From Mobilitalea torta (GTDB taxonomy: Bacteria; Bacillota; Clostridia; Lachnospirales; Lachnospiraceae), in NCBI RefSeq assembly GCF_050433395.1, contig NZ_JBNPXH010000011.1, positions 1 to 64,000 on the forward strand: DNA of 64,000 nucleotides, given 5' to 3'. Position 1 is the stretch's first letter. Each line of letters starts with the position of its first letter. Positions 15,949-25,391 of this stretch are shown piece after piece. The notes beneath the pieces are model-generated. The model was not told where the DNA came from. It was given only the letters and a program-made list of their open reading frames with translations, and did no database searches. A program made the position numbers and the translations under genes.

Positions 15949-18856
15949 TTGAAGAAATTGAAAAAATATGTATCCTTGCTACTGATTGCTTTCATGCTGC
16001 TTAGCAACACGTTGGGAGTTGCGGCATCTACACAGCAAGACGAAGCTGGTCCTGTTTACGACGAGGAGAATCATTCTGCGTTTATTACCCAAAAAACAGC
16101 GGAATGGGAAAGCGAAAGTGACTATCTCGCACGGCTCACACTAGCAGTTAACGCAACCGAGCGAACCGAACCACTCGACATCGTGATCTGCCTTGACCGC
16201 TCGGGCAGCATGTCTCTGCACAACATACAAGGCAACGGCACGCATGCAGCAGCCTGCCCATGCCTTAATCAGGATCATTTTTATCTTTATCCCGTTGCAA
16301 ATGAAGCTACTGAACCGGAGCCCGAACCGGACGACTTTGATGCCAGTGATCCCTCCGCACGGGAAACCGTGTATCCCAATGATGACAGCACCATTACCGT
16401 GTATAACGCCGAGCTTGAGAAATGGGTGCGCCTGAATACTCAAAATCACGAGCACCTCTATTATGAGTTCGGTACCGGAGAGGGCAAAAGCCCTATGGAG
16501 TTGGCCGCTTATCATTTTAAAATGGATGGGGACAAATATGTACGTATCAGCCGCTGGGATACAGAAGATATACGCAAAAATGATAAGTCTGGTATTTGGG
16601 TACACGGTAACGAAGCGGAGGGCTGCTATGATCGCTGGGCGGAAGCAAAAACTGCAGTGGAAAAGTTTACCGCCAATGTGCTGAGCCGTCATCCTGAAAA
16701 CCGGGTGGCACTGGTACCTTTCTCTGTGCGGGACAGCACAATGGCCGAAACGCTCAACCGTATCACCCCCCTGTACAGAGATTGGCTCATCGAAGAAAGA
16801 GGCGATGGCGGAAGCTGGCTTCGAGGGATGACGGTCGGGGCGAACAAAGAGCTGTCCGGCTCCTATAATGCTATCGTGGATTGGACGCATAACCCCAACG
16901 CTGTCAAAACCGTCCTTGACGACCTCTTTTCCACCTGTAATACAGACTATGTATACGGGCTGAGTCAGGCGTATAACCTCATCGCAGGGCGTGGAGATAC
17001 CGACCGAAAGGCCGTGGTGGTATTTTTGTCCGACGGAACGCCTTTTTCCATTGCGACACAATATACAACTGCGAATACCGCTTATGCGGCGGGCAGTTCT
17101 ATTGCTTCTTTCTGCAACCACGACACGCATATTTTCGCACTGGCAAACGCCATAACCGCTCCCGTTGACACGGTTATAACGGATGTAGGCCAGTATGGGG
17201 ACCTTTGGACGGGAACCGGCCGATACCAGCGCCATGATATTGATTCGGAGTATTTGGAGAAAGACAACTCCAGCGGTGCGGTGACGGGAGCGCCGGGCTT
17301 GGGTGCACAGATCGTTACCGTCAGCTATATGATAGATAATCCCGCCAGCGTTACCCGCCTTCAAAACATGGCCTCCAACAGCCAAAGTTTCATTGAGATC
17401 CCCCCGGATGCCAGTATGTTAACTGCTGCGGTTTTAAGCGAGCGACTGCTGGATGCTGCGGTTTTTCCAGGCGGGCGCAGTGCTGTGCTCAAGGATGAAA
17501 TCAGTCAGTATTTTGAAGTAGACAAAACCCGGCTTAACGAGTGGTTGGGCAATCGCAGCGGTCAGGTCACCATTGAAGAAGTGATGGAGGGAAACACCCT
17601 CAAGGAAACAGTGGTGTGGGACATCGGCGATATGTATGCCTACGCCGCGGATTTGTCCATCAGCATTCCGCTGATTCTAAAAGAAGCGTACCGCGATGTG
17701 GCAAAGACAACCTACTATCCGACTAACGCCGACACAAACCCCGTCCCCGACCTTTATACGTCTCAAAATGGAGAAAAAGGACCGGACAATGGGGCAAAGC
17801 TCTACTATACCGATTTTGACGACGAGGCGCATTATTCGACCATCGGCACACCCAAGCTGCCGGTCAATCCGAAATCCACGCCGACACCCGATCCGACGCC
17901 TGATCCGACACCCGACCCAACTCCTGACCCAACGCNNNNNNNNNNNNNNNNNNNNNNNNNNNNNNNNNNNNNNNNNNNNNNNNNNNNNNNNNNNNNNNNN
18001 NNNNNNNNNNNNNNNNNNNNNNNNNNNNNNNNCGCCTGATCCGACGCCTGATCCGACACCCGACCCGACGCCTGATCCGACACCCGACCCGACGCCTGAT
18101 CCGACACCCGATCCGACACCCGATCCGACGCCTGATCCGACACCCGACCCAACTCCTGACCCAACGCCTGATCCGACGCCTGATCCGACACCCGACCCGA
18201 CGCCTGATCCGACACCCGACCCGACGCCTGATCCGACACCCGATCCGACACCCGATCCGACACCTGATCCGACACCCGATCCCACTCCCGGCCCGACGCC
18301 TGAGGGCAATTTGTCACTATATTTGCGCAAGGTATTAACGGATGAGGCCGGGAACGCCATTGGCACCGGACTGCCTTTTACAGCACGTATTCTGGATGGA
18401 AGCGGGAATGTCGTCTCTCAGGTTAAGTTAATCGCCAATGGAAATATTGTGGAAATAAAAGGATTGCAATCCGGTGCTGTTTATGCCGTACAGGAAATGA
18501 CGGGTGAACACTTTACATTAAAAGGCTATGATTACGGCGGCGAGACAATGGCAGAACGAGAATGCCTGATTTTTAGATCCACATCTGTGCGAGAGGATTC
18601 GTCCGGGCATATTTCCATAACGTTATATAATTTAAGCCGTCCAGAGGATGTGGAATCCATAGAAGACCCGGATGTTCCTCTGTTTCCTGGGTTCCCAACC
18701 GATGAGGAAATTATTGAAATTCCTTCGGAGGAGGTTCCTCTGGCAGGACTTCCCCCTACAGGAGACGATGGGCAGAGCATTTATATGCTAGCAGGTATCT
18801 TCGTATTGTCTTCTTTGGCACTGACATTGTTGCTTGCAAAAAAACGAGTCAGATAG
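15949..18856 (+). CDS. LPxTG-type surface adhesin with vWA domain (contains assembly gap)
   Basis: One large cell-wall protein is split only by the N run. It starts at TTG seven bases after GGGAGAG. Residues 1-27 are a signal peptide. A von Willebrand A domain follows, with the MIDAS motif Asp83-Arg-Ser-Gly-Ser in IVICLDRSGSM. After about residue 640 comes a stalk of (Pro-Asp-Pro-Thr)n, interrupted by 97 N. Beyond it are a SpaA-like beta domain (SLYLRKVLTDEAGNAIG to HFTLKGYDYGG), an acidic linker, the sorting signal LPPTG, a membrane helix and the basic end KKRVR. This is the layout of pilus-tip or adhesin proteins anchored by sortase. The frames before and after the gap differ by one base, so the real gap is not 97 bases. 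Confidence 0.88.
17881..18302 (+). repeat. Tandem 12-bp repeat coding Pro-Asp-Pro-Thr stalk
   Basis: Dozens of near-identical 12-base units (CCGACACCTGAT and synonymous variants) encode alternating PDPT. The variants (CCGACG/CCGACA, GATCCG/GACCCG/GACCCA) form higher-order blocks, such as the CCAACTCCTGACCCAACG block on both sides of the gap. Such repeats expand and contract by slippage and collapse in assembly. Confidence 0.95.
17936..18032. other. Assembly gap (97 N)
   Basis: The unknown bases lie entirely inside the 12-bp repeat. The downstream frame is offset by one base, so the true length must differ by two modulo three from the number of N shown. Confidence 0.99.
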
Positions 18857-18932
18857 CCTATTGACCGTTTCCCGAACGGCCATCAGCCAAAAATCCCGCG
18901 CATCTGGAAGCGTAACTGGCTGTTAAAGAAAG

Positions 18933-18973
18933 GTATGAAACATCCCCGTCCTTTTGACGGGGATGTTTCATAC
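18933..18973. terminator. 18-bp perfect hairpin after the adhesin gene
   Basis: GTATGAAACATCCCCGTC pairs exactly with its complement around a five-base loop. Little T-run follows, so it may be a rho-independent terminator of weak type or a processing hairpin between the adhesin and sortase genes. Confidence 0.6.
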
Positions 18974-19032
18974 TGAGGTGTCATATATAAGCTGAATGTC
19001 AACCCCGTTGAACAAAGAGGTGTTTGTAGCAT

Positions 19033-19503
19033 ATGAAAAAAGAGCCTGCTAAGCAGCCGGATAGATTATACCATGCATCCATTGGCGTGTTGGTGATCGT
19101 TGTTCTTGTTTCCGGCGGTCTGCTGGTATCCAAATTTGTACAAAATCGACAGGAGCTCAGTGCGTTTGCACATTTAGCGGAACAGAAAGCGGCGGTGGAT
19201 CTGTTAATGATGAATAAAGCCGAACTGCCATCTGGCATGGAGGCAGCGTCTTTTATCGAAAACACGCCGGAATCTGAACCAGAGATATCGGAGGATGCAC
19301 TGTCGGAATCCCAGCCGCCCCTTTCTGTAGCGATTGATCCATATGACCAAAATAAAGACATGATTGGCTGGATTCGAATTGAAGACAGCGCCGTGGATTA
19401 TCCCGTTATGTTTACGGGGGACGATTTTTATATAAACCACGGCTTTGATAAAAAGGGATCCAAAAGAAGCGTTCACTTAGGGATTGAAGAAAAACTTAAA
19501 TAA
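19033..19503 (+). pseudogene. Class B sortase, truncated
   Basis: The frame opens with a cytoplasmic basic stretch, a membrane anchor (IGVLVIVVLVSGGLLVSKFV) and the start of a class B sortase domain: IDPYDQNKDMIGWIRIEDSAVDYPVMFTGDDFYINHGFDKKGSK. Family-like sequence then breaks off, and the last dozen residues (RSVHLGIEEKLK) are foreign. The catalytic His, the TLxTC cysteine and the Arg are all lost. Class B sortases in this setting anchor pilins or the preceding LPPTG adhesin, so that adhesin now needs another sortase. The break near 19470 is where the cas-bearing segment begins. Confidence 0.85.
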
Positions 19504-19520
19504 ACAGCTTCAAGCGGGGC

Positions 19521-19567
19521 AAAAAAAGACCAGTCACAATCAAGTGTAAATGCTTGTTGTGGCTGGT
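19521..19567 (-). terminator. Terminator of the cas operon
   Basis: Read on the minus strand, the stem ACCAGCCACAACAAG/CTTGATTGTGACTGGT (two mismatches) is followed by CTTTTTTTG. It sits just past the cas3 stop and ends the operon. Confidence 0.75.
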
Positions 19568-19573
19568 TTCCTT

Positions 19574-21727
19574 CTATAATAAGGTCTTCATATATCCGAG
19601 AAACTGGTCGTATTGACCTTCGGAAAGTGACGGCAAGTCGCTATCATTAATGCGAAGTTGTTTTATCAGAGATTTACGAATGTTAACACTATCACGTTGC
19701 AGTTCCTGAGCAGAAACAAAAGCACCAGTACGTAGCTTTTCCGCCAAACCTAAGTCTGCAATAACGGTAATCGTATCATCGGGAATCACTCTGAAATTCC
19801 TTGCAACATCAACAAATGCGTGTCTACTTTCATATTTACATATTTTATAAGATAATCCGCCCATTTCTTTGCATTCCATGTCAAAACTTTCACTCACTGC
19901 ATTTGTTATTGTAAGCCTTGAAAGTTTGTTGGATTGAATTTGCTTTTTAAATACATTCCTAGAGATTTCAAAAGCCGGGTTAAATCCAAAGCCATCAGCC
20001 GTTATAGAAAAACAAATCAACGAACCGTCATCATACTCGTTGTTTCTGCTTATTCGTCCTCCAAGTTGTAAATAACTTTGAAGAGAACGCAATTCGCAGA
20101 AACCGTAATGAAAGGAAAAGTCCATCCCACATTCTACACAACTCGTAGCAACCAGTGTCCAATCTGAGTTATAATTTGTGGTACGGTTGAGTCGGTGCTT
20201 GACTTCATTTATGACGATTTCTCTGTCATTCGGAGTAAGTGCAGTTGACAAATGAAGCACGTCGTGCCCGCAGTTTCGCAGAGTTATTGCTAACAATGCG
20301 GCTGTACGAACTGTATTCAGCACAATCAGCCGTGAACCATGATATTGGCTTATACAGTTTATAAGCTCATTTAAATTTTGGAAATGGGGCACATCCTGCA
20401 TTAGAATGTTAAGGTGAATTCGGTTATTTTCAAACTTCTCCAATTTCTTGGACATCTCGCCTGACACCAAGGGATGAACTTTGGTGTCAGAAATCTTTAT
20501 AAAACTTGGATTCTCCCAAAACTTAAACGATGTTCCCGAGCAAAGACAAAAACGACAACCCCATTCTTTGGATAGTTCAGTAATCCATTGCCAAGCAGAG
20601 GGCAATAATTTTATGGGCAACATAGCATGACTTTCATCAATGATGATACCGCTGCCGGGTAGTTGGTGGAGCTTTCGTAGTTTTGAAGGGAGATTGCTTG
20701 CGATTGTTTCGAAAAACTGAACTGCTGTTGTCACTATGATTGGGGCGGTCCATGTGGTTGCCAAGTGACGAAGCTCAGGACTTTCAAAATCCGCTTGATG
20801 GTGATGCTCTACAACAATCTCCACTGGGTTTTCTCCGTCAAGAACCAATGCTTTTCGTAGGATATCAACTGTCTGAGAAATGATATTTGTATATGGCATT
20901 ACAACAAAAATGTGACGTAAACCATTCTCGGAAGCCGATTTCAGCATATGCGCCATAACTGCTGTTGTCTTACCGGTTCCAACCGGACTATCACAGTACA
21001 CGAGAAATTCTTCTGTAGCTACGTTTCTGCAGTAATCGTAGAGTTCACTGCGCAATTGATTGCGTTCTGACTGTGAATTGTCTGAATCCTTCTGTAAATC
21101 TCGGATATAACAATCCAGTTTCTTCAGCCGTTCTTCCCAACGTGTTTCAGGACGATACAGTTGTTTCCCCGCAGTATCCGAATAGTCTGCGTCAACAAGG
21201 CAGCTCAAGAGGATACGATACTCCATTGATGACAACTTCGGAGTAGTGTTGTCCGATGTTTGTTCAGTACTGAAGCCGGTTTCCTTACCATGCAAGTCCA
21301 GATACTCTTGGAGGTGTGTATCGCTGTCACCCATTGCTTCCGGAAAGCGAAACGGGGATAATTGTGTCTTTTGATCCATAAGATTAGGTAGCCCTGGATA
21401 ATGATGAGCATAAACAAAAGTAGCCGAAGGATGTTCTGGTTTACAGCCGATCAGATGCTTAACACCCGCATCTCGATGCTCTATAGGAAGGTGTGCAGAT
21501 TCTGTTTTGCCTGTAAGTACATCTTGATTTTTAACAGATAACTTACCCAAATCATGATAGATTGCTGCGTTTTTTATAAGTTCAGGATAATAATCCGTTT
21601 TATCTTGATTAACATAACGAAAAATATCTATTAGATTATTACACGCGCGATTAACCACCCCAGTTACATGTTCACCATATAACTGAGGTGGTTTTCCATT
21701 CCTTGCACTATGGGCTAGCATAGTCAT
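19574..21727 (-). CDS. cas3: Cas3 nuclease-helicase (type I-C)
   Basis: The 717-residue enzyme combines an N-terminal HD nuclease (AHSARNG, IYHDLGKLS, HRDAGVKH, YAHHYPG within residues 5-110) with a superfamily 2 helicase. Walker A is SPVGTGKTTAVMA, the DExH box is IIDESHAM, motif III is CSGTS and motif VI is LQLGGRISRNNE. In type I CRISPR systems Cas3 unwinds and degrades DNA marked by Cascade. It overlaps the end of cas7 by four bases (ATGA), so translation is coupled. Being last, after cas7, is unlike the usual I-C order, where cas3 comes first. All key nuclease and helicase residues appear intact. Confidence 0.9.
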   Translation of the reverse strand: MTMLAHSARNGKPPQLYGEHVTGVVNRACNNLIDIFRYVNQDKTDYYPELIKNAAIYHDLGKLSVKNQDVLTGKTESAHLPIEHRDAGVKHLIGCKPEHPSATFVYAHHYPGLPNLMDQKTQLSPFRFPEAMGDSDTHLQEYLDLHGKETGFSTEQTSDNTTPKLSSMEYRILLSCLVDADYSDTAGKQLYRPETRWEERLKKLDCYIRDLQKDSDNSQSERNQLRSELYDYCRNVATEEFLVYCDSPVGTGKTTAVMAHMLKSASENGLRHIFVVMPYTNIISQTVDILRKALVLDGENPVEIVVEHHHQADFESPELRHLATTWTAPIIVTTAVQFFETIASNLPSKLRKLHQLPGSGIIIDESHAMLPIKLLPSAWQWITELSKEWGCRFCLCSGTSFKFWENPSFIKISDTKVHPLVSGEMSKKLEKFENNRIHLNILMQDVPHFQNLNELINCISQYHGSRLIVLNTVRTAALLAITLRNCGHDVLHLSTALTPNDREIVINEVKHRLNRTTNYNSDWTLVATSCVECGMDFSFHYGFCELRSLQSYLQLGGRISRNNEYDDGSLICFSITADGFGFNPAFEISRNVFKKQIQSNKLSRLTITNAVSESFDMECKEMGGLSYKICKYESRHAFVDVARNFRVIPDDTITVIADLGLAEKLRTGAFVSAQELQRDSVNIRKSLIKQLRINDSDLPSLSEGQYDQFLGYMKTLL

Positions 21728-22596
21728 AGCTTCTCCATCAGGTCAACAACAGGTGCCGTTTTTCCTTTCAGTTTGGAGTTGAGTTCCTTAATACTCTCTA
21801 GTAATGCTACCTCATCGTAATCTTTCCACGAAGTCGCTGGACCAATTCCATTGCCCACTCTTACGGGAGTCAGTGCCTCGATGATTTTGAAATCATTAAA
21901 CGTACCGCGAGCGCGGTTATGTTCGACATAGAACGCATATCGAATGTCAACTTGTGAGCGAATATAAGAAGCCGTTTCTTTATAGACATGGGGAATCAGT
22001 TGCAGAAGCAATTCAATATCCTTCTTTGTACAGCGTGTTTTTTGTGCTGCAGTAGCGTTTATAAAAAACGGCATTGTATATAATCCGTAAGAAACAATTC
22101 GATATGCGAGTGGGGCCATGCCCTTGCTTTTGTCATCTTCCACTGGCAGTACTTTAGTGGTTGTCATACGCTCAATTCTAACTGGGTCAAGCGATACTCC
22201 TAATCCAAATTGAACAACCCCAGTAGAGATAAATGAGCCGGATTCACCTGATTGCTCTTCAAGAAATGTTGTTCCAAATACACGAACATCCCAGTATTTC
22301 TCCAGCAATTCATCAGCTGTTAATTTTTTAACATCAGTGCGCTTAGTGACCTTGCTTTCCAAAATATCATAGCGTGCTTCATTCAAGTCTAGTTCTTTGG
22401 CAAGCTCCTGCCAGACAGGAGAATCCTTTGCTGAAACCAAATCACGTAACTTACGTTTAAACGAAACTGGTGAAATTTCGCCGCGCCCATCCTGCCGCGT
22501 ACGTGGGTCACTTTCTCTGTCGGGGTCACCATTAGGGTTGGAATCTTTTACATCAATTAAAAGTAGCCCTGTTCCTCTTTTGATAAAATTACTCAT
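21724..22596 (-). CDS. cas7: Cas7c/Csd2 Cascade backbone protein
   Basis: The 290-residue RNA-binding subunit polymerises along the crRNA. The start at 22596 is set by GGAGGTCAAATCC before ATG; upstream in-frame codons lie inside cas8c. The N-terminus GTGLLLIDVKDSNPNGDPD is the Csd2 signature (Asn-Gly-Asp-Pro). DVRVFGTTF, the conserved GVVQFGLGVSLDPV strand and MAPLAYRIVSYGLY also fit the family. It overlaps cas8c by eight bases (ATGAGTAA) and cas3 by four. Confidence 0.92.
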   Translation of the reverse strand: MSNFIKRGTGLLLIDVKDSNPNGDPDRESDPRTRQDGRGEISPVSFKRKLRDLVSAKDSPVWQELAKELDLNEARYDILESKVTKRTDVKKLTADELLEKYWDVRVFGTTFLEEQSGESGSFISTGVVQFGLGVSLDPVRIERMTTTKVLPVEDDKSKGMAPLAYRIVSYGLYTMPFFINATAAQKTRCTKKDIELLLQLIPHVYKETASYIRSQVDIRYAFYVEHNRARGTFNDFKIIEALTPVRVGNGIGPATSWKDYDEVALLESIKELNSKLKGKTAPVVDLMEKL

Positions 22597-22996
22597 TGGA
22601 TTTGACCTCCTTATCATTCTTCTTATCATATGGTATCGATGCCAAGTAACCAAGCAGTACCTGTGCTTGTTCAGCCGCATTAAATTGCTCCGGCAACCCT
22701 GAAGCTGCAATTTTTGTACTAACTTCGCCATACCGTGCAAGTATCCATTTTACCAGCCCTGTCCCTTCTCCCGTAGCAGTGTTTGCCCATGCTAAGTAAA
22801 TTTTCATTCGATCACGCAGACGGTTTAGACCTTCAATGGGATTTTCGGATGCAATGGCCAGCATTTCGTTCCCCATCAATTGTGTAGGTAGCGGTGCTGC
22901 TTTATTTCCGCTGTTTCGTACCTGAATGCAGTATTCCTTATGTAGTAAATCAGAAAGCTGCAAAAACTGCCCGACATTAAAAGGTGTCTCTAGCAT
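22589..22996 (-). CDS. cas11c: Cas11c small subunit from internal start in cas8c
   Basis: Within cas8c, in the same frame, AGAAAGGAGAATTAT precedes ATG at 22996, a near-ideal ribosome-binding site at 7-8 bases spacing. Translation from there gives a 135-residue helical protein, MLETPFNVGQFLQLSDLL to the cas8c stop. In characterised type I-C systems the small subunit Cas11c is made in exactly this way from the 3' end of cas8c and is needed for Cascade function. The site is seen directly; its use is inferred. Confidence 0.8.
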   Translation of the reverse strand: MLETPFNVGQFLQLSDLLHKEYCIQVRNSGNKAAPLPTQLMGNEMLAIASENPIEGLNRLRDRMKIYLAWANTATGEGTGLVKWILARYGEVSTKIAASGLPEQFNAAEQAQVLLGYLASIPYDKKNDKEVKSNE

Positions 22997-24712
22997 ATAA
23001 TTCTCCTTTCTGACGCCTAAGCGCCATAACAAAATTGATATCAATGAAATGGATACTGTAACCCGCTTTGCCAGAATATGTGATTCACTTGTTGATGGAA
23101 GCGCATATTCCAGATTTAGCTGTTGCCCTACATCCCCAAGCATTTGAGCTGTTTTTTTAATAACCCTACACAAAATATCATAGAGAAAAACATCATCTTG
23201 TAACACAACGTTTTTTTGCGGCATATAAAGGCTATAAATATCGTGCAGCGAGACCGCACTTTGCTTCATAGGCTTTGACGAGCCGGAACGTGTATAATTA
23301 ATTTTTAACAATTGGCAAATATCGTTTGGTCCCGGGCAAATAGGCTTGTACTCAACTATTTCATTCTTTTCACGTACACGTATTTTAATATTTGAATGAT
23401 TTTTTGCAGCTTCTGACCACAAAAGAATATTATTCCTAAACTGCTTGACTGTCAGTGTATTCTCATAAACAATTTGCTTTCGCCCAGGATCCAGTGTTTC
23501 TAACAAAATCAAGTTAATTTGGAACTGCGGGTTCTTATTAATCACAGATTTCATGTTTCCCAGGACTTGCCTACATAGAGCATCAAATGCGGATTCGGTT
23601 TCCTCCCTGAGTTCTTCCCCGGATTCGTAATCAGAAGGGTCCCCCAGTATTTGTGCCAGATAAGCATCATTTAGTGGATCAACCGGCAAGTAGGCCAGTA
23701 GCAGATTGGGCTTTTCGCTGTTGCTGTCACTCATCGCTTTCCATGATTTGTTCTCTCGATTTCTATCGGTAAGAAACGCAATTGCATCATTGATTGCTAT
23801 GACCTCGTTTTTACCAGCCTGATAGGCACTAATGCCGCTCAATTTATAACGTGTCAGGCAGGGTATGTCCACATTCTTTGAATATAAATATGTAGGTCCT
23901 AGTAAAGGAATTTTTGGCTTGGGATAATTTTTCTCAATCTGCAGACATGGCTTTCCAGTTAGTGGGGACACAATATGTTGGTCTTCAGATTTAATTTTAC
24001 TTTTATTTTCGCTGTTCAGCAGGTTGATCAGAGCCTGCTGAGTTACAGATGATGCTACTAAGTTGGTAAAATCAGCGGTTTCATACACGTCGTAATAAGT
24101 CATACAACTGGCTACATATTTTCTTGTTCTATCATCGAAATTTCCTACTAGCAAATCTTTGATAAAATCAACTTCGGCTCTGCTATTAGAGGTAGCAATC
24201 TTTTCATAGAGAAAATTTACCAACACTTTGTTGAAATCAGCACATCCTGAAGCATCTGGAAATACACAAATTAACTGTCTTAACGCTGCCAATTCTGGCT
24301 TTTGTGAGTCTATAACCTCTGCAAGCTCATTCAATGTCCAGTCGACAATTTTAATGTCCAAACACTCAGGATTAATGGCATTATAGTTCAGTGTACTTAA
24401 ATAACTGATTTTTTCACTTAACTTTGCTTTTTTCCATTCTAGATCATTGATTTTTACACTTTCTGTTATTGCGAGAAGAGGCTTTTGAACGCGGATTGCC
24501 GGAAAACTGTTGTGGTTTCCATTGCTGTGTTTCCATAACGCCGTGGTTTCTTCTTTTGACAGAAGCCTAGCTTCTCGAGGAAACCCCTCCTTATCAAGTT
24601 CGATTAGCAGGCAGAAAGCTTTTCCCACATTGTTTACATTCGGATGTGTTATGGATTGTAACAAGCCATAATGTTCTAATGCCTTGCTCATTTCATATAA
24701 CTCGTTAAGCAT
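22589..24712 (-). CDS. cas8c: Cas8c/Csd1 large Cascade subunit
   Basis: The 707-residue large subunit of the type I-C effector recognises the PAM and non-target strand. The N-terminus (MSKALEHYGLLQS, GKAFCLLIELDKEG) and the C-terminus (ETPFNVGQFLQLSDLLHKEYC, NPIEGLNRLRDRMKIYLAWA, AEQAQVLLGYLAS) match Csd1. Length is typical or slightly above. The start overlaps the cas5 stop by eight bases. A second strong ribosome site and ATG inside the gene give a separate small subunit (22589-22996). Confidence 0.9.
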   Translation of the reverse strand: MLNELYEMSKALEHYGLLQSITHPNVNNVGKAFCLLIELDKEGFPREARLLSKEETTALWKHSNGNHNSFPAIRVQKPLLAITESVKINDLEWKKAKLSEKISYLSTLNYNAINPECLDIKIVDWTLNELAEVIDSQKPELAALRQLICVFPDASGCADFNKVLVNFLYEKIATSNSRAEVDFIKDLLVGNFDDRTRKYVASCMTYYDVYETADFTNLVASSVTQQALINLLNSENKSKIKSEDQHIVSPLTGKPCLQIEKNYPKPKIPLLGPTYLYSKNVDIPCLTRYKLSGISAYQAGKNEVIAINDAIAFLTDRNRENKSWKAMSDSNSEKPNLLLAYLPVDPLNDAYLAQILGDPSDYESGEELREETESAFDALCRQVLGNMKSVINKNPQFQINLILLETLDPGRKQIVYENTLTVKQFRNNILLWSEAAKNHSNIKIRVREKNEIVEYKPICPGPNDICQLLKINYTRSGSSKPMKQSAVSLHDIYSLYMPQKNVVLQDDVFLYDILCRVIKKTAQMLGDVGQQLNLEYALPSTSESHILAKRVTVSISLISILLWRLGVRKENYMLETPFNVGQFLQLSDLLHKEYCIQVRNSGNKAAPLPTQLMGNEMLAIASENPIEGLNRLRDRMKIYLAWANTATGEGTGLVKWILARYGEVSTKIAASGLPEQFNAAEQAQVLLGYLASIPYDKKNDKEVKSNE

Positions 24713-25307
24713 AAAACATCACGCCTCCTTCAACTTTGACATCCTGATCAAATCGCGGAAAAATCTTTCCCTCCGTCGGCCGATTATACATCGTACTAAG
24801 CATAGATGGAATTGTTATATTGATGGATTTATCAGCAGTTGTCGTATCACGAATAGGACCCAAATAAGTCGGAACAAATTCTTTCCACCCAAGGAATGGC
24901 GTTGTGTGGAATTGACCAACTGAAAGTCTGCGCATAAACACGTCCTGTAATTGATGCTGTGGATTTTGCCCGCTTTTGGGTGGGTAATATCCTAAAATCA
25001 CTCCGTAAACCTTATAACAGACATTCTCAAGCACAGTTGCAAACAATTGAAAATTCACTGTTCCGCTTTTTCTCAATGGTCCGCCATAATTAGTTGAATA
25101 CTTGTGGAACACAATAGGGGAGCAAATCTCTACACGTTGCGGTTCAAAATATGCATTTTTAGAAAATGCCACAGATTCAAAAACACTTTTCAGGGCGGAT
25201 TTTGTCGGTGCTGGATAAGATACCGGCGATGAACCAGTATCAGGCCTTGTGAACATTGCTGCTGGTCCCTCAATTTCAAATGAAACAGGGTAGACTTTCT
25301 CAATCAT
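24705..25307 (-). CDS. cas5c: Cas5c, probably without crRNA-processing residues
   Basis: The 200-residue first gene of the operon starts after GAGGAGGCGAAAAAA. The N-terminal RAMP-like fold is clear: VSFEIEGPAAMFTRPDTG, SYPAPTKSALKSVFESVAF, then RRLSVGQFHTTPFLGWKEF and a C-terminal VKVEGGVMF. In I-C systems this subunit both caps Cascade and cuts pre-crRNA, using Tyr46, Lys116 and His117 of the Bacillus halodurans protein. By hand alignment those positions fall at Ala47 and within PQHQLQDVF (residues 116-124), with no Tyr and no Lys-His pair. It is also shorter than the usual 220-240 residues. The fold assignment is firm; loss of catalysis is an inference. Confidence 0.85.
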   Translation of the reverse strand: MIEKVYPVSFEIEGPAAMFTRPDTGSSPVSYPAPTKSALKSVFESVAFSKNAYFEPQRVEICSPIVFHKYSTNYGGPLRKSGTVNFQLFATVLENVCYKVYGVILGYYPPKSGQNPQHQLQDVFMRRLSVGQFHTTPFLGWKEFVPTYLGPIRDTTTADKSINITIPSMLSTMYNRPTEGKIFPRFDQDVKVEGGVMFYA

Positions 25308-25391
25308 TTTTTTCGCCTCCTCTATTCAGTAATATTTAACAACTACTCATGTCCTACAAACAGCACTCTAACTTTTAAGCAAATACTATTT

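Noticed and set aside
16141..17385. A 414-codon open frame antisense to the adhesin gene.
   Set aside because: It is a shadow of the real gene: no ribosome site, no family resemblance, and composition follows the sense strand.
19465..19500. GTTCACTTAGGGATTGAAG next to cas3 looks like the tail of a CRISPR repeat.
   Set aside because: Only one copy exists, with no spacer-length periodicity; a single match cannot be called an array.
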